A stretch of DNA of 44,092 nucleotides from Lachnospiraceae bacterium (GCA_015056815.1 SVFN01000031.1:1-44092); one strand, 5' to 3'; counted from the stretch's first letter, positions 1 to 9,598 are shown. Notes: generated by a model not told the origin, from the letters alone. Numbers and translations: made by a program.

Positions 1-41
1 AAAAGAAGGATCTTGGGTTTTGATAACCCTTGATCCCTCTT
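1..41 (-). terminator. Rho-independent terminator of clpB
   Basis: GGATC (8-12) pairs with GATCC (32-36), and the inner arms GGGTT and AACCC also pair around a five-base loop. On the minus strand the stem is followed by a T-rich run (complement of 1-7), placed about 60 bases after the clpB stop. The other flank (37-47) is also T-rich, so it may work in both directions. Confidence 0.85.
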
Positions 42-94
42 TGTTTTTCAGGCTATGCTTTTTTCACAGCCCCTTCTTCCGTCTTCCTTATCGT

Positions 95-2677
95 CTATCG
101 TGCCGCCAGCTCTCCGTCCACCAATGCGATCTCGATCACATCCCCGGCGGATACCTCACCGGATAAGATCCTCCTCGCGGCCAGTGTCTCCACATATTTC
201 TGGATATACCGTTTCAAAGGTCTCGCACCGTAAACCGGATCGTAGCCGTTCTCGATCACATACGCCTCGGCCTCGTCGGTCAGACGGATGGATAATTCCT
301 TATCCGCCAGCCTCTTATTCAAGTCTGCCATGATCAGCTTCACAATGCCGGCAATATCCGCCTTTGTCAGAGGCTTAAACAGGATCGTCTCATCCAGTCT
401 GTTCAAAAACTCCGGACGGAAATGCAGCGTCAACTCTCCCAGAACCGATTTCTCTGCTTCTTCGGAAATCTCTCCCTTTACATTGATCCCCTCCAAAAGT
501 GTCTGTGCACCGATATTGGAGGTCATGATCAGGATCGTGTTCTTAAAGTCCACGGTACGCCCCTGGGAATCCGTAATACGTCCGTCGTCCAATACCTGTA
601 AAAGTACATTGAAAACATCAGGATGGGCTTTTTCCACTTCATCAAACAATACCACACAATACGGTCTTCTGCGCACAGCTTCCGTCAGCTGTCCGCCTTC
701 ATCATAGCCGACATATCCGGGAGGTGCTCCGATCAGTCTTGACACGGAATGCTTCTCCATGTATTCACTCATGTCGATCCGCACCATATTGTTTTCATCA
801 TCAAAAAGACTCTCTGCCAGAGATTTGGCAAGCTCCGTCTTACCTACACCGGTAGGACCCAAAAACAGGAAGGAACCGATGGGTTTGGTCGGATCCTTGA
901 TCCCTGCTTTGGATCGTATGATCGCATCCGTCACCTTGCTTACTCCTTCATCCTGACCGATGACACGCTTATGAAGTTCTTCGTCCAGATGCAGTGTTTT
1001 ATTGCGCTCACTCTCCGTCAGCTTCGCCACCGGGATTCCCGTCCATCTGGAAATAATGCGGGCGATCTCCTCCTCATTGACTTTCTCATGCACCAGGCTG
1101 GTATCCGAACTGTGCACCAGATCCTCCGCAGTCTCCAGCTCCTTTTTCAGCTGTGGCAACTTCCCGTAGCTAAGCTCTGCTGCCCGCTCCAGATTGCCCT
1201 CTCTCTGCGCGATCTGGATCTCATTGTTGACCGTTTCGATCTCCTCACGCAGCTTCTGTAATTTCTCCACAGAAGACTTCTCGTTCTCCCAGCTCGCCTT
1301 CTTTTCGTTAAATTCTTCTTTCAGATCCGCAAGCTCTCTCTGCAATGCTTCCAGTCTGTCCCTGGAAAGCTTGTCCGTGTCGCTTTCTTTTTTCAGTGCA
1401 GCCTCCTCGATCTCCATCTGCATGATCTTGCGGCTCAGTTCGTCCAGCTCCGTCGGCATGGAATCCAGTTCTGTCTTGATCAGGGCACAGGCTTCATCCA
1501 CCAGGTCGATCGCCTTATCCGGAAGGAAACGATCCGAAATGTAGCGATTGGAAAGTACTGCGGCACTTACCAGCGCACTGTCCATGATCTTTACACCGTG
1601 AAAGACTTCATAACGCTCTTTCAGCCCACGTAAGATAGAAATCGTATCCTCAACCGTAGGCTCCTCCACCATGACCGGCTGAAAACGCCGCTCCAATGCC
1701 GCGTCCTTTTCGATATAAGTGCGGTATTCATCCAAAGTCGTCGCACCGATACAATGAAGCTCGCCCCTTGCCAGCATCGGCTTCAGCATGTTGCCGGCAT
1801 CCAGGGCTCCATCGGTCTTACCTGCTCCCACGATCGTATGCAGCTCATCAATAAACAGAATGATCTGTCCGTCACTGTTCTTGACATCATCCAAAACCGC
1901 TTTTAAACGCTCCTCAAACTCACCGCGGTATTTTGCTCCCGCAAGCAATGCCCCCATATCCAGGGAAAAAATCTTTTTATCCTTTAACGACTGTGGGACA
2001 TCCCCTCGCACGATACGCTGTGCAAGTCCTTCCACAACAGCGGTCTTGCCGACACCCGGCTCACCGATCAACACCGGATTGTTCTTGGCCTTACGGGAAA
2101 GAATGCGGATCACATTGCGGATCTCCGTGTCCCTGCCGATAACCGGATCCAGCTTCTGATTACGCGCCCTCTCCACCAGATCCTGTCCGTATTTTTCCAG
2201 CGTATCATAGGTTGCCTCCGGATTATCGCTCGTTACACGCTGATTGCCGCGTACCGTCGACAGAGCCCGCAGGAAACGTTCTCTTGTCAGACCATATTCA
2301 TTTAGCAGCTTCTTGATCTCATTATTCGGGTATTTCAGCATGCTTAAGAAAAGATGCTCTACGGAAACGTATTCATCTCCCATTGCTTTTGCCTCATCCT
2401 CTGCAGAGATCAGTACCTTATTGAGTGCCTGTCCCATATAGACCTGGCCGCCCTGTACCTTGACACGCTTCTCCACTGCCTGTTTTGCGCGGTTCACAAA
2501 ATGATCCGTATTGATCTCCATCTTCTCTATGAGTTTTAAGATCAGGCTGTCCGGTATCGTCACCAGACTGTATAACAAATGCTCCTGCTCCACCTCCTGA
2601 TTGCCGAATTCATAGGCGAGCTTTTCGCAGCCGTTCACTGCCTCCATTGACTTTTGTGTAAATTTGGAAATATTCAT
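95..2677 (-). CDS. clpB: ATP-dependent disaggregase ClpB
   Basis: An 860-residue Hsp100 protein that extracts polypeptides from aggregates together with the DnaK system in the cytoplasm. It has an N-terminal Clp_N repeat domain (about 1-145), a first AAA+ module with Walker A GEPGVGKT (205-212), the long coiled-coil middle domain that separates ClpB from ClpA/ClpC, and a second AAA+ module with GPTGVGKT. Length is normal for the family. The frame is open upstream to 2743, but the start at 2677 (MNISKFTQ) is preferred because a GGGAGGTG ribosome site lies just before it. It has its own promoter and terminator, so it is probably monocistronic. No CIRCE or CtsR operator was recognised upstream. 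Confidence 0.97.
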   Translation of the reverse strand: MNISKFTQKSMEAVNGCEKLAYEFGNQEVEQEHLLYSLVTIPDSLILKLIEKMEINTDHFVNRAKQAVEKRVKVQGGQVYMGQALNKVLISAEDEAKAMGDEYVSVEHLFLSMLKYPNNEIKKLLNEYGLTRERFLRALSTVRGNQRVTSDNPEATYDTLEKYGQDLVERARNQKLDPVIGRDTEIRNVIRILSRKAKNNPVLIGEPGVGKTAVVEGLAQRIVRGDVPQSLKDKKIFSLDMGALLAGAKYRGEFEERLKAVLDDVKNSDGQIILFIDELHTIVGAGKTDGALDAGNMLKPMLARGELHCIGATTLDEYRTYIEKDAALERRFQPVMVEEPTVEDTISILRGLKERYEVFHGVKIMDSALVSAAVLSNRYISDRFLPDKAIDLVDEACALIKTELDSMPTELDELSRKIMQMEIEEAALKKESDTDKLSRDRLEALQRELADLKEEFNEKKASWENEKSSVEKLQKLREEIETVNNEIQIAQREGNLERAAELSYGKLPQLKKELETAEDLVHSSDTSLVHEKVNEEEIARIISRWTGIPVAKLTESERNKTLHLDEELHKRVIGQDEGVSKVTDAIIRSKAGIKDPTKPIGSFLFLGPTGVGKTELAKSLAESLFDDENNMVRIDMSEYMEKHSVSRLIGAPPGYVGYDEGGQLTEAVRRRPYCVVLFDEVEKAHPDVFNVLLQVLDDGRITDSQGRTVDFKNTILIMTSNIGAQTLLEGINVKGEISEEAEKSVLGELTLHFRPEFLNRLDETILFKPLTKADIAGIVKLIMADLNKRLADKELSIRLTDEAEAYVIENGYDPVYGARPLKRYIQKYVETLAARRILSGEVSAGDVIEIALVDGELAAR

Positions 2678-2714
2678 ACCTGACACCTCCCATATCTTGA
2701 TTTCAGAAAAGACC

Positions 2715-2747
2715 GGCTGTGCATTCTTCCTACAGGAAAGCACAGCC
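2715..2747 (-). promoter_or_regulatory. Hairpin in the clpB leader
   Basis: GGCTGTGC (2715-2722) and GCACAGCC (2740-2747) form a perfect 8-bp stem; inside it TTCC and GGAA can pair around TACA. It lies between the clpB promoter and its ribosome site. There is no strong U run after it, so a leader structure is more likely than a terminator. Function is unknown. Confidence 0.5.
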
Positions 2748-2775
2748 AGCCGATCTGTTTGTCTGTTCTACATTA

Positions 2776-2803
2776 ACTATAACACCGTTTTTCGGAATGT
2801 CAA
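2776..2803 (-). promoter_or_regulatory. Predicted clpB promoter
   Basis: On the minus strand a perfect TTGACA (complement of 2798-2803) is followed after 16 bases by TATAGT (complement of 2776-2781). This predicts a leader of about 90 bases before clpB. It is a housekeeping sigma-type promoter by consensus; heat regulation is not shown by any box I can recognise. Confidence 0.75.
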
Positions 2804-2980
2804 GTGCAGGAAGCATGAAATATTTATAAACTCGTCACTCTTTTTTCGCGGAAACATCCACTCCCGTACCGCTCCGTGCAGCCTTCCTTCTTCCCGCACC
2901 TTTTCGTTTCATTGACATTTCTCACATGCTTTTCCTGTTTTGTTTCTTTGTTTTCAGAACCAAAGAAACAAACAATCCCA

Positions 2981-3760
2981 TCAAAAATACACAGTCTGTT
3001 CCTGCATATTGCGCAAAAGATAATACGTCCTGCGGTAATTATGTCTGCGTCCCTTTGTCAGCAAAAGCTCTATTTCGTCAAATGCTGTTTTGTCGGCAAA
3101 TAATTCCACAAGCCACGGAGCATAACGGTTTCCTGCCCCTTCGGATAATTCTGTCAGAAATTCGTTCAAAGTCTTTCCTTTGTTATAACTTCTTCCGATA
3201 TTGTCTGTCGCCGCATCCATACAGTCCGCACACTGTACCAGATCAATGATCGTCTTGGCAGAGCTTTTCGAGGTATCAAAATCCTCCGGATATCCTCCGG
3301 AATTATCATACCATTTGTGATGCCCCAGCGCCACATCTGCATATTCCCGTGTAGACGCATAACGGGAAAGCAGCTCATACCCTGTTTCAGGGTGAGTCTT
3401 GATCAGTGCAAACTCCATCTCTGTCAGTTTTCTGCCATATACAAAGATCGTGTCGATAATGGCTATCTTGCCCGCATCATGACAGAGTGCAGCATGGTAG
3501 GCAAAATCAGCGATCTCGTCTTTACGCTCTTGCACTTCCCACACCGTCTTTGTCCTCAGAACACCGACCAGAAGCTGAGGCTTTAATCTGATCAGATGAA
3601 TACACATACATTTCGTAAGCTGCCCCACCATAACAGAATGGACATAGGTAGGCGGATGAAGTGCCGCCAGACTCTGCAACAGCATCTCCTCAAAACATAA
3701 CACGTCCGGGATCTCACGAAACCGTTCGATCACATCTACATAACTCTCCAGCATGCCCAC
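2981..3760 (-). CDS. HD-GYP domain protein (C-terminal part of a split regulator)
   Basis: A 259-residue protein that is essentially one HD-GYP domain, the fold of cyclic-di-GMP (or related cyclic dinucleotide) phosphodiesterases. Visible motifs are CHDAGK (the HD pair), HPETGYE, and HHKWYDNSGGYP, which matches the HHE...GYP signature with small changes. The listed start is GTG at 3760; ATG at 3754 is the alternative. It overlaps the end of the upstream frame (3736-4890) by 25 bases, and a TGA lies three codons upstream of the GTG in its own frame. One added G in the GGG run near 3756-3758 would join both frames into a single protein of about 640 residues. It is therefore either a translationally coupled gene or the tail of a frameshifted gene. 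Confidence 0.8.
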   Translation of the reverse strand: MGMLESYVDVIERFREIPDVLCFEEMLLQSLAALHPPTYVHSVMVGQLTKCMCIHLIRLKPQLLVGVLRTKTVWEVQERKDEIADFAYHAALCHDAGKIAIIDTIFVYGRKLTEMEFALIKTHPETGYELLSRYASTREYADVALGHHKWYDNSGGYPEDFDTSKSSAKTIIDLVQCADCMDAATDNIGRSYNKGKTLNEFLTELSEGAGNRYAPWLVELFADKTAFDEIELLLTKGRRHNYRRTYYLLRNMQEQTVYF

Positions 3761-4890
3761 CAGCGCTCACTGTTTGGCATTTGGAAGGCATACGTCAACA
3801 TATCCCGGTAAAAGCACTTCAGCACATGCTTATCCTGCAGCATGATCTCATCCTGTCCCAAAAGTGCCAGATACTCTGCCGGTATCATGATGTTGCTTTC
3901 AATATCAGCCACCGTATATCCCTTCGGATCGCGCTTGCGATACAATTCCAGCAGCTTTTGCCTGTATTCTTTTTTCTCCGATCTGCCGGCAAGATAGCGG
4001 TTCCTCGCAAGCCGCATCTCAATCTGGCTCTCGGCTGCACACTGGACAAAATACATTTCATCCGTATGCCACAGCTCCCACTCCCTTTCCGTATAGTCGC
4101 AGATCGCGGCCAGCTCTTTTTTCAGAAAGCCTCTTTGATTTCCGTAATCCCCCAGCATGGAGATGTACTCCAGAACTCTGAACTTAAAATACTGCCAGTC
4201 AAAGCCGGGGACTTCTTTGTGATAAAATTCATCCTCTGCTATCTTCCACATATGCTCCTGAATGGAAAGATCGTATGCATTTACCTCCGGATCCGTATTC
4301 CGCATTAAGAAAAAAGCGGAAATGTATCTGGCATTTGTCAGAATCATATCACGGCATTCCTGATCTTCTATCTGCCTGAATGTTTCGTGCTCTAAAAGCG
4401 AGAGAAAATACTCCCCCATTTTCAGTCCTTCCTCACTGAACTTTTCCGCGAGCGCACCCCCCGCTGACATCCGTTCCGATATAATCTTCAGGGCATAACA
4501 GACTGACATGTGAAGATCATAGCAACGGATCAGGGCAGGTCTGTCTTCCTTTTTGCCGATCTCACTTAGTACCCGCTCCAAAACCAGGTACGCAATCGGC
4601 ATATCAAGAAATTCCCCTTCGGCGGCATTGATCATTTCATCGGCTAATACAGCCAGATTGCCGATTTCGTCCTCTGTCAGTTGACGCCCCGCGGTTAAGA
4701 CCGGAAATATCATTTTATCCAGGAATTCCCTGTTTTGAGCCGCAAGTTCACCGATCCGTATAAAATTCTGTGTCAGCCTCTCACTGTATCCATCCGCATT
4801 CGTGATCTCCTCCAGAGACGGCGTAGAGAGCTTTCGTATCTCGACAGTCCGTTCAATATACTGTTGAAACGGCTTTTTTTTATCTTCCAT
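3736..4890 (-). CDS. Uncharacterised N-terminal partner of the HD-GYP protein
   Basis: A 384-residue, mostly helical, soluble-looking protein with no domain I can name. There is no signal peptide or membrane segment. A GAGAGGG ribosome site precedes the ATG at 4890. It begins 14 bases after the carboxypeptidase stop, so the two are probably co-transcribed. Its last few residues (WWACWRVM) look out of character beside the preceding helical sequence, as expected if the frame has slipped: one extra G in the GGG run would carry the reading directly into GMLESYVD of the HD-GYP frame. I read it as the sensory or regulatory N-terminal half of one HD-GYP protein, which is inference. Confidence 0.75.
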   Translation of the reverse strand: MEDKKKPFQQYIERTVEIRKLSTPSLEEITNADGYSERLTQNFIRIGELAAQNREFLDKMIFPVLTAGRQLTEDEIGNLAVLADEMINAAEGEFLDMPIAYLVLERVLSEIGKKEDRPALIRCYDLHMSVCYALKIISERMSAGGALAEKFSEEGLKMGEYFLSLLEHETFRQIEDQECRDMILTNARYISAFFLMRNTDPEVNAYDLSIQEHMWKIAEDEFYHKEVPGFDWQYFKFRVLEYISMLGDYGNQRGFLKKELAAICDYTEREWELWHTDEMYFVQCAAESQIEMRLARNRYLAGRSEKKEYRQKLLELYRKRDPKGYTVADIESNIMIPAEYLALLGQDEIMLQDKHVLKCFYRDMLTYAFQMPNSERWWACWRVM

Positions 4891-4904
4891 TTATCCCTCT
4901 CTTA

Positions 4905-6425
4905 TCAAATCCCATATATCTTCGTATACTTTTGCTCCAGATATGTCAAAAAAGCATCGGCTGCAAGTTTCTTTCCGGTAATCTCTTCGATCCACTCTGA
5001 CGGGTTCTGTCTGTCTGCCTTTTGAAACACATGCTCCTTCATCCACTGATTGATCGGGGCAAACTCTCCCTGCATGAGCAGTTTTTCCACATCCAGCTCC
5101 TCTTTCATCTTCTCATAATACATGGCATTGTAAAAGTTACCAAGCGCATATGCGGGAAAATATCCGAAGCTGTCTGTCCAGTGTATATCCTGCAAAACTC
5201 CTTCTCTGTCATTTTCAGGCATCACGCCAAGATACTCTTTGTATTTTTCATTCCATGCTTCTGTGATCGCTTTTCCGGTAAGTTTTCCCCCGATCATGTC
5301 CTTCTCCAGCTCATACCGGATAATGATATGCAGGGTATAAGTCAGTTCGTCCGCCTCCGTACGGATCAGTGACGGCTCCACATAATTTACCGCCTCATAC
5401 AGTTCTTCCTCCGATACGTCCCGAAACACCTGCGGAAAGATCTCACACATTTTCGGATAGATCAGATGGATAAAGCCACGGGATCTGCCAAGGATGTTTT
5501 CATAAAATCTGGAAACCGATTCATGCATTCCCATCGTCTTGCCGTCTGTGAGAAACTCGGCATGATCTTCGTCAGGCTGAAGCTGTTCAAACAGAGCATG
5601 CCCGCACTCATGTATAACCGAATATACATTGGAAAGAAACAGATTCGGATAAAAGTGGGATGTGACTCTTGTATCGCCTTTTCCCATCATTTCCGTAAAG
5701 GGATGTTCCGATACCGAAAAGACTCCCTGTTTAAAATCAAACTGCAAAAGCTCCAAAAGATATCTGGCACATTTTTCCTGCTGCTCGTCCGTTACCGTAC
5801 GGTACAGAAAATCTGTCCTGATCTGTTTGGGGGAAGCATTGATCTTTTTGAGCAGTGTCGTTATCCGCTTTACTCCTTCCGAAAACAGAGCATCCAAAAC
5901 CTCTACCGTCATCCCGGTCTCATACTCGTCCAAAAGCCTCTCGTAAATGCTTCTGTTTTGATCCCGCTCATCCGTTTTCCATAGGCTGACACGTTCTCTC
6001 TCCGCTGCCACAACTTTTTCCAGCGACGGGAGAAATACTTCAAATTTTCCCTGTTCCCTTGCTTTGCTCCAGTTCACAAAGGCTTCGCTCTTTGCCTTCT
6101 CGAATTCATATTTTTTCTCCTGTGTTATCCCGGAGTTTCTGCGATAGTCTCTGTACAGACGCTCGATCAGGCACCTGCGTGCCTCCGTCAGATTCTCCCT
6201 GTCAGCGTACAACTCCTGTGCAAGCTGTATATAATCTGCCTCTTTTTTGATCCCGAAGGCTTCACTCTCCAATACGACCATCGTCTCACCGGAACCATTC
6301 CTTCCCTCCGGCGGACAAACCGTTGCTCTGTCAAACTCCACGATCCGGATCGCCTGTTTCAAATACGCTTCCCGCGTCAGATACTTTTTCAGTCTTTCAT
6401 ATTTTTGTTCCACGTCGTTTTTCAT
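4905..6425 (-). CDS. M32 family metallocarboxypeptidase
   Basis: A 506-residue cytoplasmic zinc carboxypeptidase of the Taq/Pfu M32 family, removing C-terminal amino acids from peptides. The zinc site HECGH is at about 272-276 (HEXXH), followed by MHES about 25 residues on, which supplies the third ligand glutamate in this family. Length is typical (about 500). The frame is open to 6479, but ATG at 6425 follows an AAGGAG site with proper spacing and gives the expected N-terminus. It is first in a probable operon with the HD-GYP pair 14 bases downstream. A promoter at 6651-6679 predicts a leader of about 220 bases. Confidence 0.93.
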   Translation of the reverse strand: MKNDVEQKYERLKKYLTREAYLKQAIRIVEFDRATVCPPEGRNGSGETMVVLESEAFGIKKEADYIQLAQELYADRENLTEARRCLIERLYRDYRRNSGITQEKKYEFEKAKSEAFVNWSKAREQGKFEVFLPSLEKVVAAERERVSLWKTDERDQNRSIYERLLDEYETGMTVEVLDALFSEGVKRITTLLKKINASPKQIRTDFLYRTVTDEQQEKCARYLLELLQFDFKQGVFSVSEHPFTEMMGKGDTRVTSHFYPNLFLSNVYSVIHECGHALFEQLQPDEDHAEFLTDGKTMGMHESVSRFYENILGRSRGFIHLIYPKMCEIFPQVFRDVSEEELYEAVNYVEPSLIRTEADELTYTLHIIIRYELEKDMIGGKLTGKAITEAWNEKYKEYLGVMPENDREGVLQDIHWTDSFGYFPAYALGNFYNAMYYEKMKEELDVEKLLMQGEFAPINQWMKEHVFQKADRQNPSEWIEEITGKKLAADAFLTYLEQKYTKIYGI

Positions 6426-6650
6426 GGTCAACTCCTTTTCCTGCCTGAACCGTTGCTTATTGTTATTCTTCACATACAAAACGGCTGTGAATGTAACTGC
6501 TTATTCTGTCCCTGCCGTGATTTTCCATCGTATTTCCGCCCGCATGCGCATCTTGGCCGGCAGGCAGTCTGCAGATTTCCCGGCATTCTGTTGCAGGATA
6601 GTACGATTTTTTCATTCCGATTATGCCGGTTTTCATTCTCATTATCTTTC

Positions 6651-6679
6651 AGTATATATAATTTGCCGCGATTATTCAA
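6651..6679 (-). promoter_or_regulatory. Predicted promoter of the carboxypeptidase operon
   Basis: Minus-strand TTGAAT (complement of 6674-6679), a 17-base spacer and TATACT (complement of 6651-6656). The resulting leader down to 6426 is about 220 bases and has no structure I could recognise; within 6426-6782 I see only this promoter and the coaBC terminator. Confidence 0.65.
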
Positions 6680-6730
6680 TTTCTTTTAAACGAATAACTT
6701 ACGGGACTTTGCTTTTTACTGTTTCCTATC

Positions 6731-6780
6731 AAAAAAGCATCGATATCCGGTCTGTGAGGCCGGTCATCGGTGCTTTTATT
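6731..6780 (-). terminator. Terminator of the pan-coaBC operon
   Basis: GCATCGAT (from 6737) and CCGG pair with CCGG and ATCGGTGC (to 6773), with a small internal loop, flanked by A6 on one side and T4/T6 on the other. On the minus strand the stem is followed by TTTTTT, directly after the coaBC stop. The arrangement is symmetric enough to work both ways. Confidence 0.85.
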
Positions 6781-6782
6781 TT

Positions 6783-7997
6783 TTACTGCGCGCATTCGGC
6801 AGACGTTTTATTCTCATTCACTGCTTCATCAAGGATCGCTTTTGCCACGTCATCTTTTGAAAGGATCGGAAGTTGTCTGACACTGTCCTTTTTGATCAGC
6901 GTGACCACATTGGTGTCCGTGCCGAATCCGGCACCGGCTACCTTTAAATTGTTCGCCACGATCATATCCACATTTTTGGAGATCAGTTTTTCTGTCGCAT
7001 GCTTCAGCATATCCTGTGTTTCCATCGCAAAACCGCAGATAAACTGTCCCTGTCTTCTGGTCTGTCCGAGCTCTTTTAAAATATCCCTGGTACGGGCAAG
7101 CTCGATCTTCATATCCCCATCCTTTTTCTTAAGTTTCTCATCACTTTTATGCAGCGGAGTATAATCCGCGACCGCAGCAGATTTCACGATAATATCCGCT
7201 TCCTCTTTGTATCTCATGACTTCCCGGTACATATCCGCAGCGCTCTCCACCCGGACTGTCTCCACAAAAGGCGGCGGTTCGATCTCTGTCTGTCCGGTCA
7301 CCAAGATCACGCGGGCACCTCTGTACATGGCATTTCTTGCCACTGCATATCCCATCTTTCCGGTGGAATGGTTCGATATAAAACGGACCGGATCGATTGC
7401 TTCCCTTGTCGGTCCCGCCGTAACCAATACGGTTTTGCCCTGCAGATCTTTTTCAAAGCAGACTTCTTTTAAAATATATTCTAAAAGAAGTTCTTCCTTA
7501 GGAAGTTTTCCGGCTCCGGTGTCACCACAGGCAAGATAGCCGCAGTCCGGTGTTACGATCTCCATCCCGTAGTGTTCAAGCTTTGACAGGTTGTCCTGTA
7601 CGACTGGGTTCTCAAACATATTGGTATTCATGGCCGGTGCGATGATCTTTTTGCATTTGCAGGCCATAATGGTAGTCGTCAACATATCATCCGCGATACC
7701 GTTTGCGATCTTGCCGATCACATTGGCGGAAGCCGGTGCCACCAGAAACACGGCTGCTTTTTTGGATAATGCCACATGCTCCACACTGTACTGGAAATTG
7801 CGGTCGAAGGTGTCCACAAGACATTTGTTTCCGGTCAGGGTTTCAAACGTGATGGGATTGATGAAATTGGTGGCATTTGCAGTCATGATAACCTGTACGT
7901 CTGCGTGGAGTTTGACAAGCATACTGGCAAGGTTCGCAATCTTATAGGCTGCGATGCTGCCTGTCACTCCAAGTACGATCGTTTTTCCTTTTAACAT
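6783..7997 (-). CDS. coaBC: Bifunctional CoaBC: phosphopantothenoylcysteine synthetase/decarboxylase
   Basis: A 404-residue enzyme that couples 4'-phosphopantothenate to cysteine and decarboxylates the product to 4'-phosphopantetheine. The N-terminal flavin-dependent decarboxylase half shows GVTGSIAAYK, the PAMNTNM motif and the substrate flap ACGDTGAGKLP with its active-site cysteine. The C-terminal synthetase half begins near 185 (VLVTAGPTREAIDPVRF) and has the NHSTGKMG nucleotide-binding segment. Length is normal. ATG at 7997 follows a GAGGTGA site. It is last in the panG-panB-panC-panD-coaBC operon and is followed by a terminator. The spacer before it holds one copy each of two repeats described separately. 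Confidence 0.97.
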   Translation of the reverse strand: MLKGKTIVLGVTGSIAAYKIANLASMLVKLHADVQVIMTANATNFINPITFETLTGNKCLVDTFDRNFQYSVEHVALSKKAAVFLVAPASANVIGKIANGIADDMLTTTIMACKCKKIIAPAMNTNMFENPVVQDNLSKLEHYGMEIVTPDCGYLACGDTGAGKLPKEELLLEYILKEVCFEKDLQGKTVLVTAGPTREAIDPVRFISNHSTGKMGYAVARNAMYRGARVILVTGQTEIEPPPFVETVRVESAADMYREVMRYKEEADIIVKSAAVADYTPLHKSDEKLKKKDGDMKIELARTRDILKELGQTRRQGQFICGFAMETQDMLKHATEKLISKNVDMIVANNLKVAGAGFGTDTNVVTLIKKDSVRQLPILSKDDVAKAILDEAVNENKTSAECAQ

Positions 7998-8012
7998 AGT
8001 CTTTCACCTCTG

Positions 8013-8033
8013 TTTTAAGTTCCGTAAGTGAAC
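8013..8033 (-). repeat. Pan-operon spacer repeat, copy D (before coaBC)
   Basis: The plus strand reads TTTTAAGTTCCGTAAGTGAAC. The core TTCCGTA is shared with copies at 8536, 10451 and 10556. The GTTC...GAAC dyad ends are kept although the centre differs from the other copies. It ends about 16 bases before the coaBC start and so abuts the ribosome site. Confidence 0.6.
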
Positions 8034-8060
8034 ATATGGGCAGATTTTGTTTCCATAAAA

Positions 8061-8118
8061 TGATGTCGGGGTCAAAACCCGATATCCGGCTTGTTCCGTG
8101 CTTCGCACTCCCACAATC
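8061..8118 (-). repeat. Dispersed two-hairpin element, copy 1
   Basis: Begins two bases after the panD stop on the minus strand. It has a small hairpin GTGC-TTC-GCAC (8098-8108) within an outer pairing, and a second 9-bp hairpin (8062-8070 with 8078-8086). Bases 8091-8118 are identical to 34022-34049, and the second hairpin is replaced there by a different sequence that can still pair. It may be a structured RNA element or an intergenic repeat of REP type. Confidence 0.7.
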
Positions 8119-8119
8119 C

Positions 8120-8518
8120 TCATATCATAAAATCCTGCGTCAGAAGTCCGTGTTTCTCATAGCGGGATACCGTTGCGATCTTGTTCTCATCGTCTACAAA
8201 CACAACATGCGGCTTATGCTCTTTCGCTTCCTCAGGCGTCATCTGCGCATAGCACATAATGATCACATGATCTCCTACCGATACCTGACGCGCTGCCGCA
8301 CCGTTTAAACAGATCATCCCGCTTCCCGCCTCACCGGCAATCGTATATGTTTCAAAGCGATTGCCGTTTTCCACGTCCACGATCTGTACATATTCATATT
8401 CCAGAATGCCTGCTGCCTCCATAAGCTCTGTGTCTATCGTAATACTGCCCACATAGTTTAGGTCAGCCTGCTTTACGACCGCCCTGTGAATTTTTCCTTT
8501 TAACATTGTTAAATTCAT
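8120..8518 (-). CDS. panD: Aspartate 1-decarboxylase proenzyme PanD
   Basis: A 132-residue pyruvoyl enzyme that makes beta-alanine from aspartate for pantothenate synthesis. The self-cleavage site is NYVGSIT, between Gly24 and Ser25 when counted from the start at 8518; the serine becomes the pyruvoyl group. That numbering matches the classic Gly24-Ser25 site and supports this start over the longer frame to 8560; an AAAGGA site lies upstream. The protein is slightly longer than the roughly 126-residue norm. It sits between panC and coaBC, with spacer repeat copy C before it and the dispersed hairpin element right after its stop. Confidence 0.96.
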   Translation of the reverse strand: MNLTMLKGKIHRAVVKQADLNYVGSITIDTELMEAAGILEYEYVQIVDVENGNRFETYTIAGEAGSGMICLNGAAARQVSVGDHVIIMCYAQMTPEEAKEHKPHVVFVDDENKIATVSRYEKHGLLTQDFMI

Positions 8519-8535
8519 ATACGATTTCCTTTCTA

Positions 8536-8553
8536 TTTTAAGTGCCGTATCCG
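8536..8553 (-). repeat. Pan-operon spacer repeat, copy C (before panD)
   Basis: The plus strand reads TTTTAAGTGCCGTATCCG, close to the copies before panB and coaBC. It lies in the panC-panD spacer, with the panD ribosome site following within about ten bases. It has lost the GAAC half of the dyad. Confidence 0.55.
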
Positions 8554-8568
8554 TTTTCAATTCCGCTA

Positions 8569-9411
8569 TTATCCAATGATAAAGTTATCAATCAGGCGTG
8601 TCTTACCGATATAGACCGCGATCGCTACAAGTGTTTCCCCTTTGATGGTATCCACCGGAGTAATGGTAGCAAAATCCACGACATCTACATAATCAATCTT
8701 TGCTAGAGGTTCTGTCTCAATGTTGTCAGAAATCGCTTTCTTTACTTTCGCAGCATCCGTCTCTCCTTTTTCGATCAGCTCTTTACCGATTGCAAGACTC
8801 TTGCTCAAAATAAGTGCGGCTTTTCTCTCATCAGCATTTAAGTACGTATTTCTGGAGCTCTTTGCCAGTCCGTCTTCTTCTCTCACGATCGGGCATCCGG
8901 TGATCGTAATATCCACGTTCAGATCCGTAACCATCCGTTTGATGACGGCAAGCTGTTGGGCATCTTTCTGACCGAAGTAGGCATTGTCCGGTTTCACGAT
9001 GTTGAACAGCTTCAGTACGACCGTCTGCACGCCTCTGAAATGAGTCGGTCTTGTGCGTCCGCACAGCTCTGTGGTCAGTCCGTTCATATCCACATACGAA
9101 CAAAAGCCCTCTGTATACATTTCCTCCGGCTCCGGATGGAAGATCAGATCCACGCCGACACCCTCACATACTTTTGCATCCTTCTCAAGATCTCTCGGAT
9201 AGCTCTCGAGATCCTCTGTGGGACCAAACTGCATAGGATTGACAAAAATGCTGACAACGACTTTATCATTGTTCTTTCTGGCTGCTTCCATCAGGCTCCT
9301 GTGTCCTTCGTGAAGATATCCCATCGTCGGTACAAAACCGATCGTCAATCCTTCCTTTTTCCATGCATTTACCTGCTCTCTCACTTCTTTTACTGTGCTG
9401 CAAATTTTCAT
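8569..9411 (-). CDS. panC: Pantothenate synthetase PanC
   Basis: A 280-residue enzyme joining pantoate and beta-alanine with ATP to make pantothenate. It is a HIGH-type nucleotidyltransferase: the motif LHEGH (His34, His37) follows FVPTMG, and KSSRNTYL serves as the KMSKS-like loop. FGQKDAQQ in the middle is typical of PanC. Length is typical. The start at 9411 has a GAGGAGA site. It lies downstream of panB after a 187-base spacer and 50 bases upstream of panD, consistent with one operon for the two precursor branches and the ligation step. Confidence 0.97.
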   Translation of the reverse strand: MKICSTVKEVREQVNAWKKEGLTIGFVPTMGYLHEGHRSLMEAARKNNDKVVVSIFVNPMQFGPTEDLESYPRDLEKDAKVCEGVGVDLIFHPEPEEMYTEGFCSYVDMNGLTTELCGRTRPTHFRGVQTVVLKLFNIVKPDNAYFGQKDAQQLAVIKRMVTDLNVDITITGCPIVREEDGLAKSSRNTYLNADERKAALILSKSLAIGKELIEKGETDAAKVKKAISDNIETEPLAKIDYVDVVDFATITPVDTIKGETLVAIAVYIGKTRLIDNFIIG

Positions 9412-9598
9412 AATGATTCTCCTCTGCTTCTTATTTTTATGTTATTTAACTTCTTTTCTTCCTTCCCGGACGTTTTTGAATCCTTCCGGCTATCATTATC
9501 GGCTTGTTCTTCTTTTTTAGCTGCTACGCTTTTCGAACCGCTATCGCACCCATCACGCATTGATGCTTTCTTCCTCAACTGCCTCCGCAGAATAAAAA

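Larger units (their letters stand above)
2678..2980. other. Intergenic region between clpB and the HD-GYP gene
   Basis: About 300 bases. It holds the clpB promoter and leader hairpin listed separately, and a perfect 12-base inverted repeat (2939-2950 with 2961-2972, ten-base loop, arms TTTGTTTCTTTG) just after the stop of the HD-GYP gene. That repeat is where a terminator would be expected but has no clear U run. No small gene was seen. Confidence 0.5.

Noticed and set aside
749-1261. Plus-strand open frames across clpB, xfp, the giant surface genes and others
   Set aside because: They are antisense shadows of strongly recognised minus-strand genes, without ribosome sites or domain features.
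2678-2743. 22-codon N-terminal extension of clpB
   Set aside because: It runs through the leader hairpin, and the GGGAGGTG site sits directly before the internal ATG at 2677, which gives the family's normal N-terminus.
2678-2830. CIRCE or CtsR operator before clpB
   Set aside because: I looked for TTAGCACTC/GAGTGCTAA and GGTCAAA repeats and found neither.
2939-2972. Inverted repeat as a clear terminator of the HD-GYP gene
   Set aside because: The 12-base arms are perfect, but the stem is AT-rich and no U run follows on the minus strand, so it is only noted in the intergenic entry.
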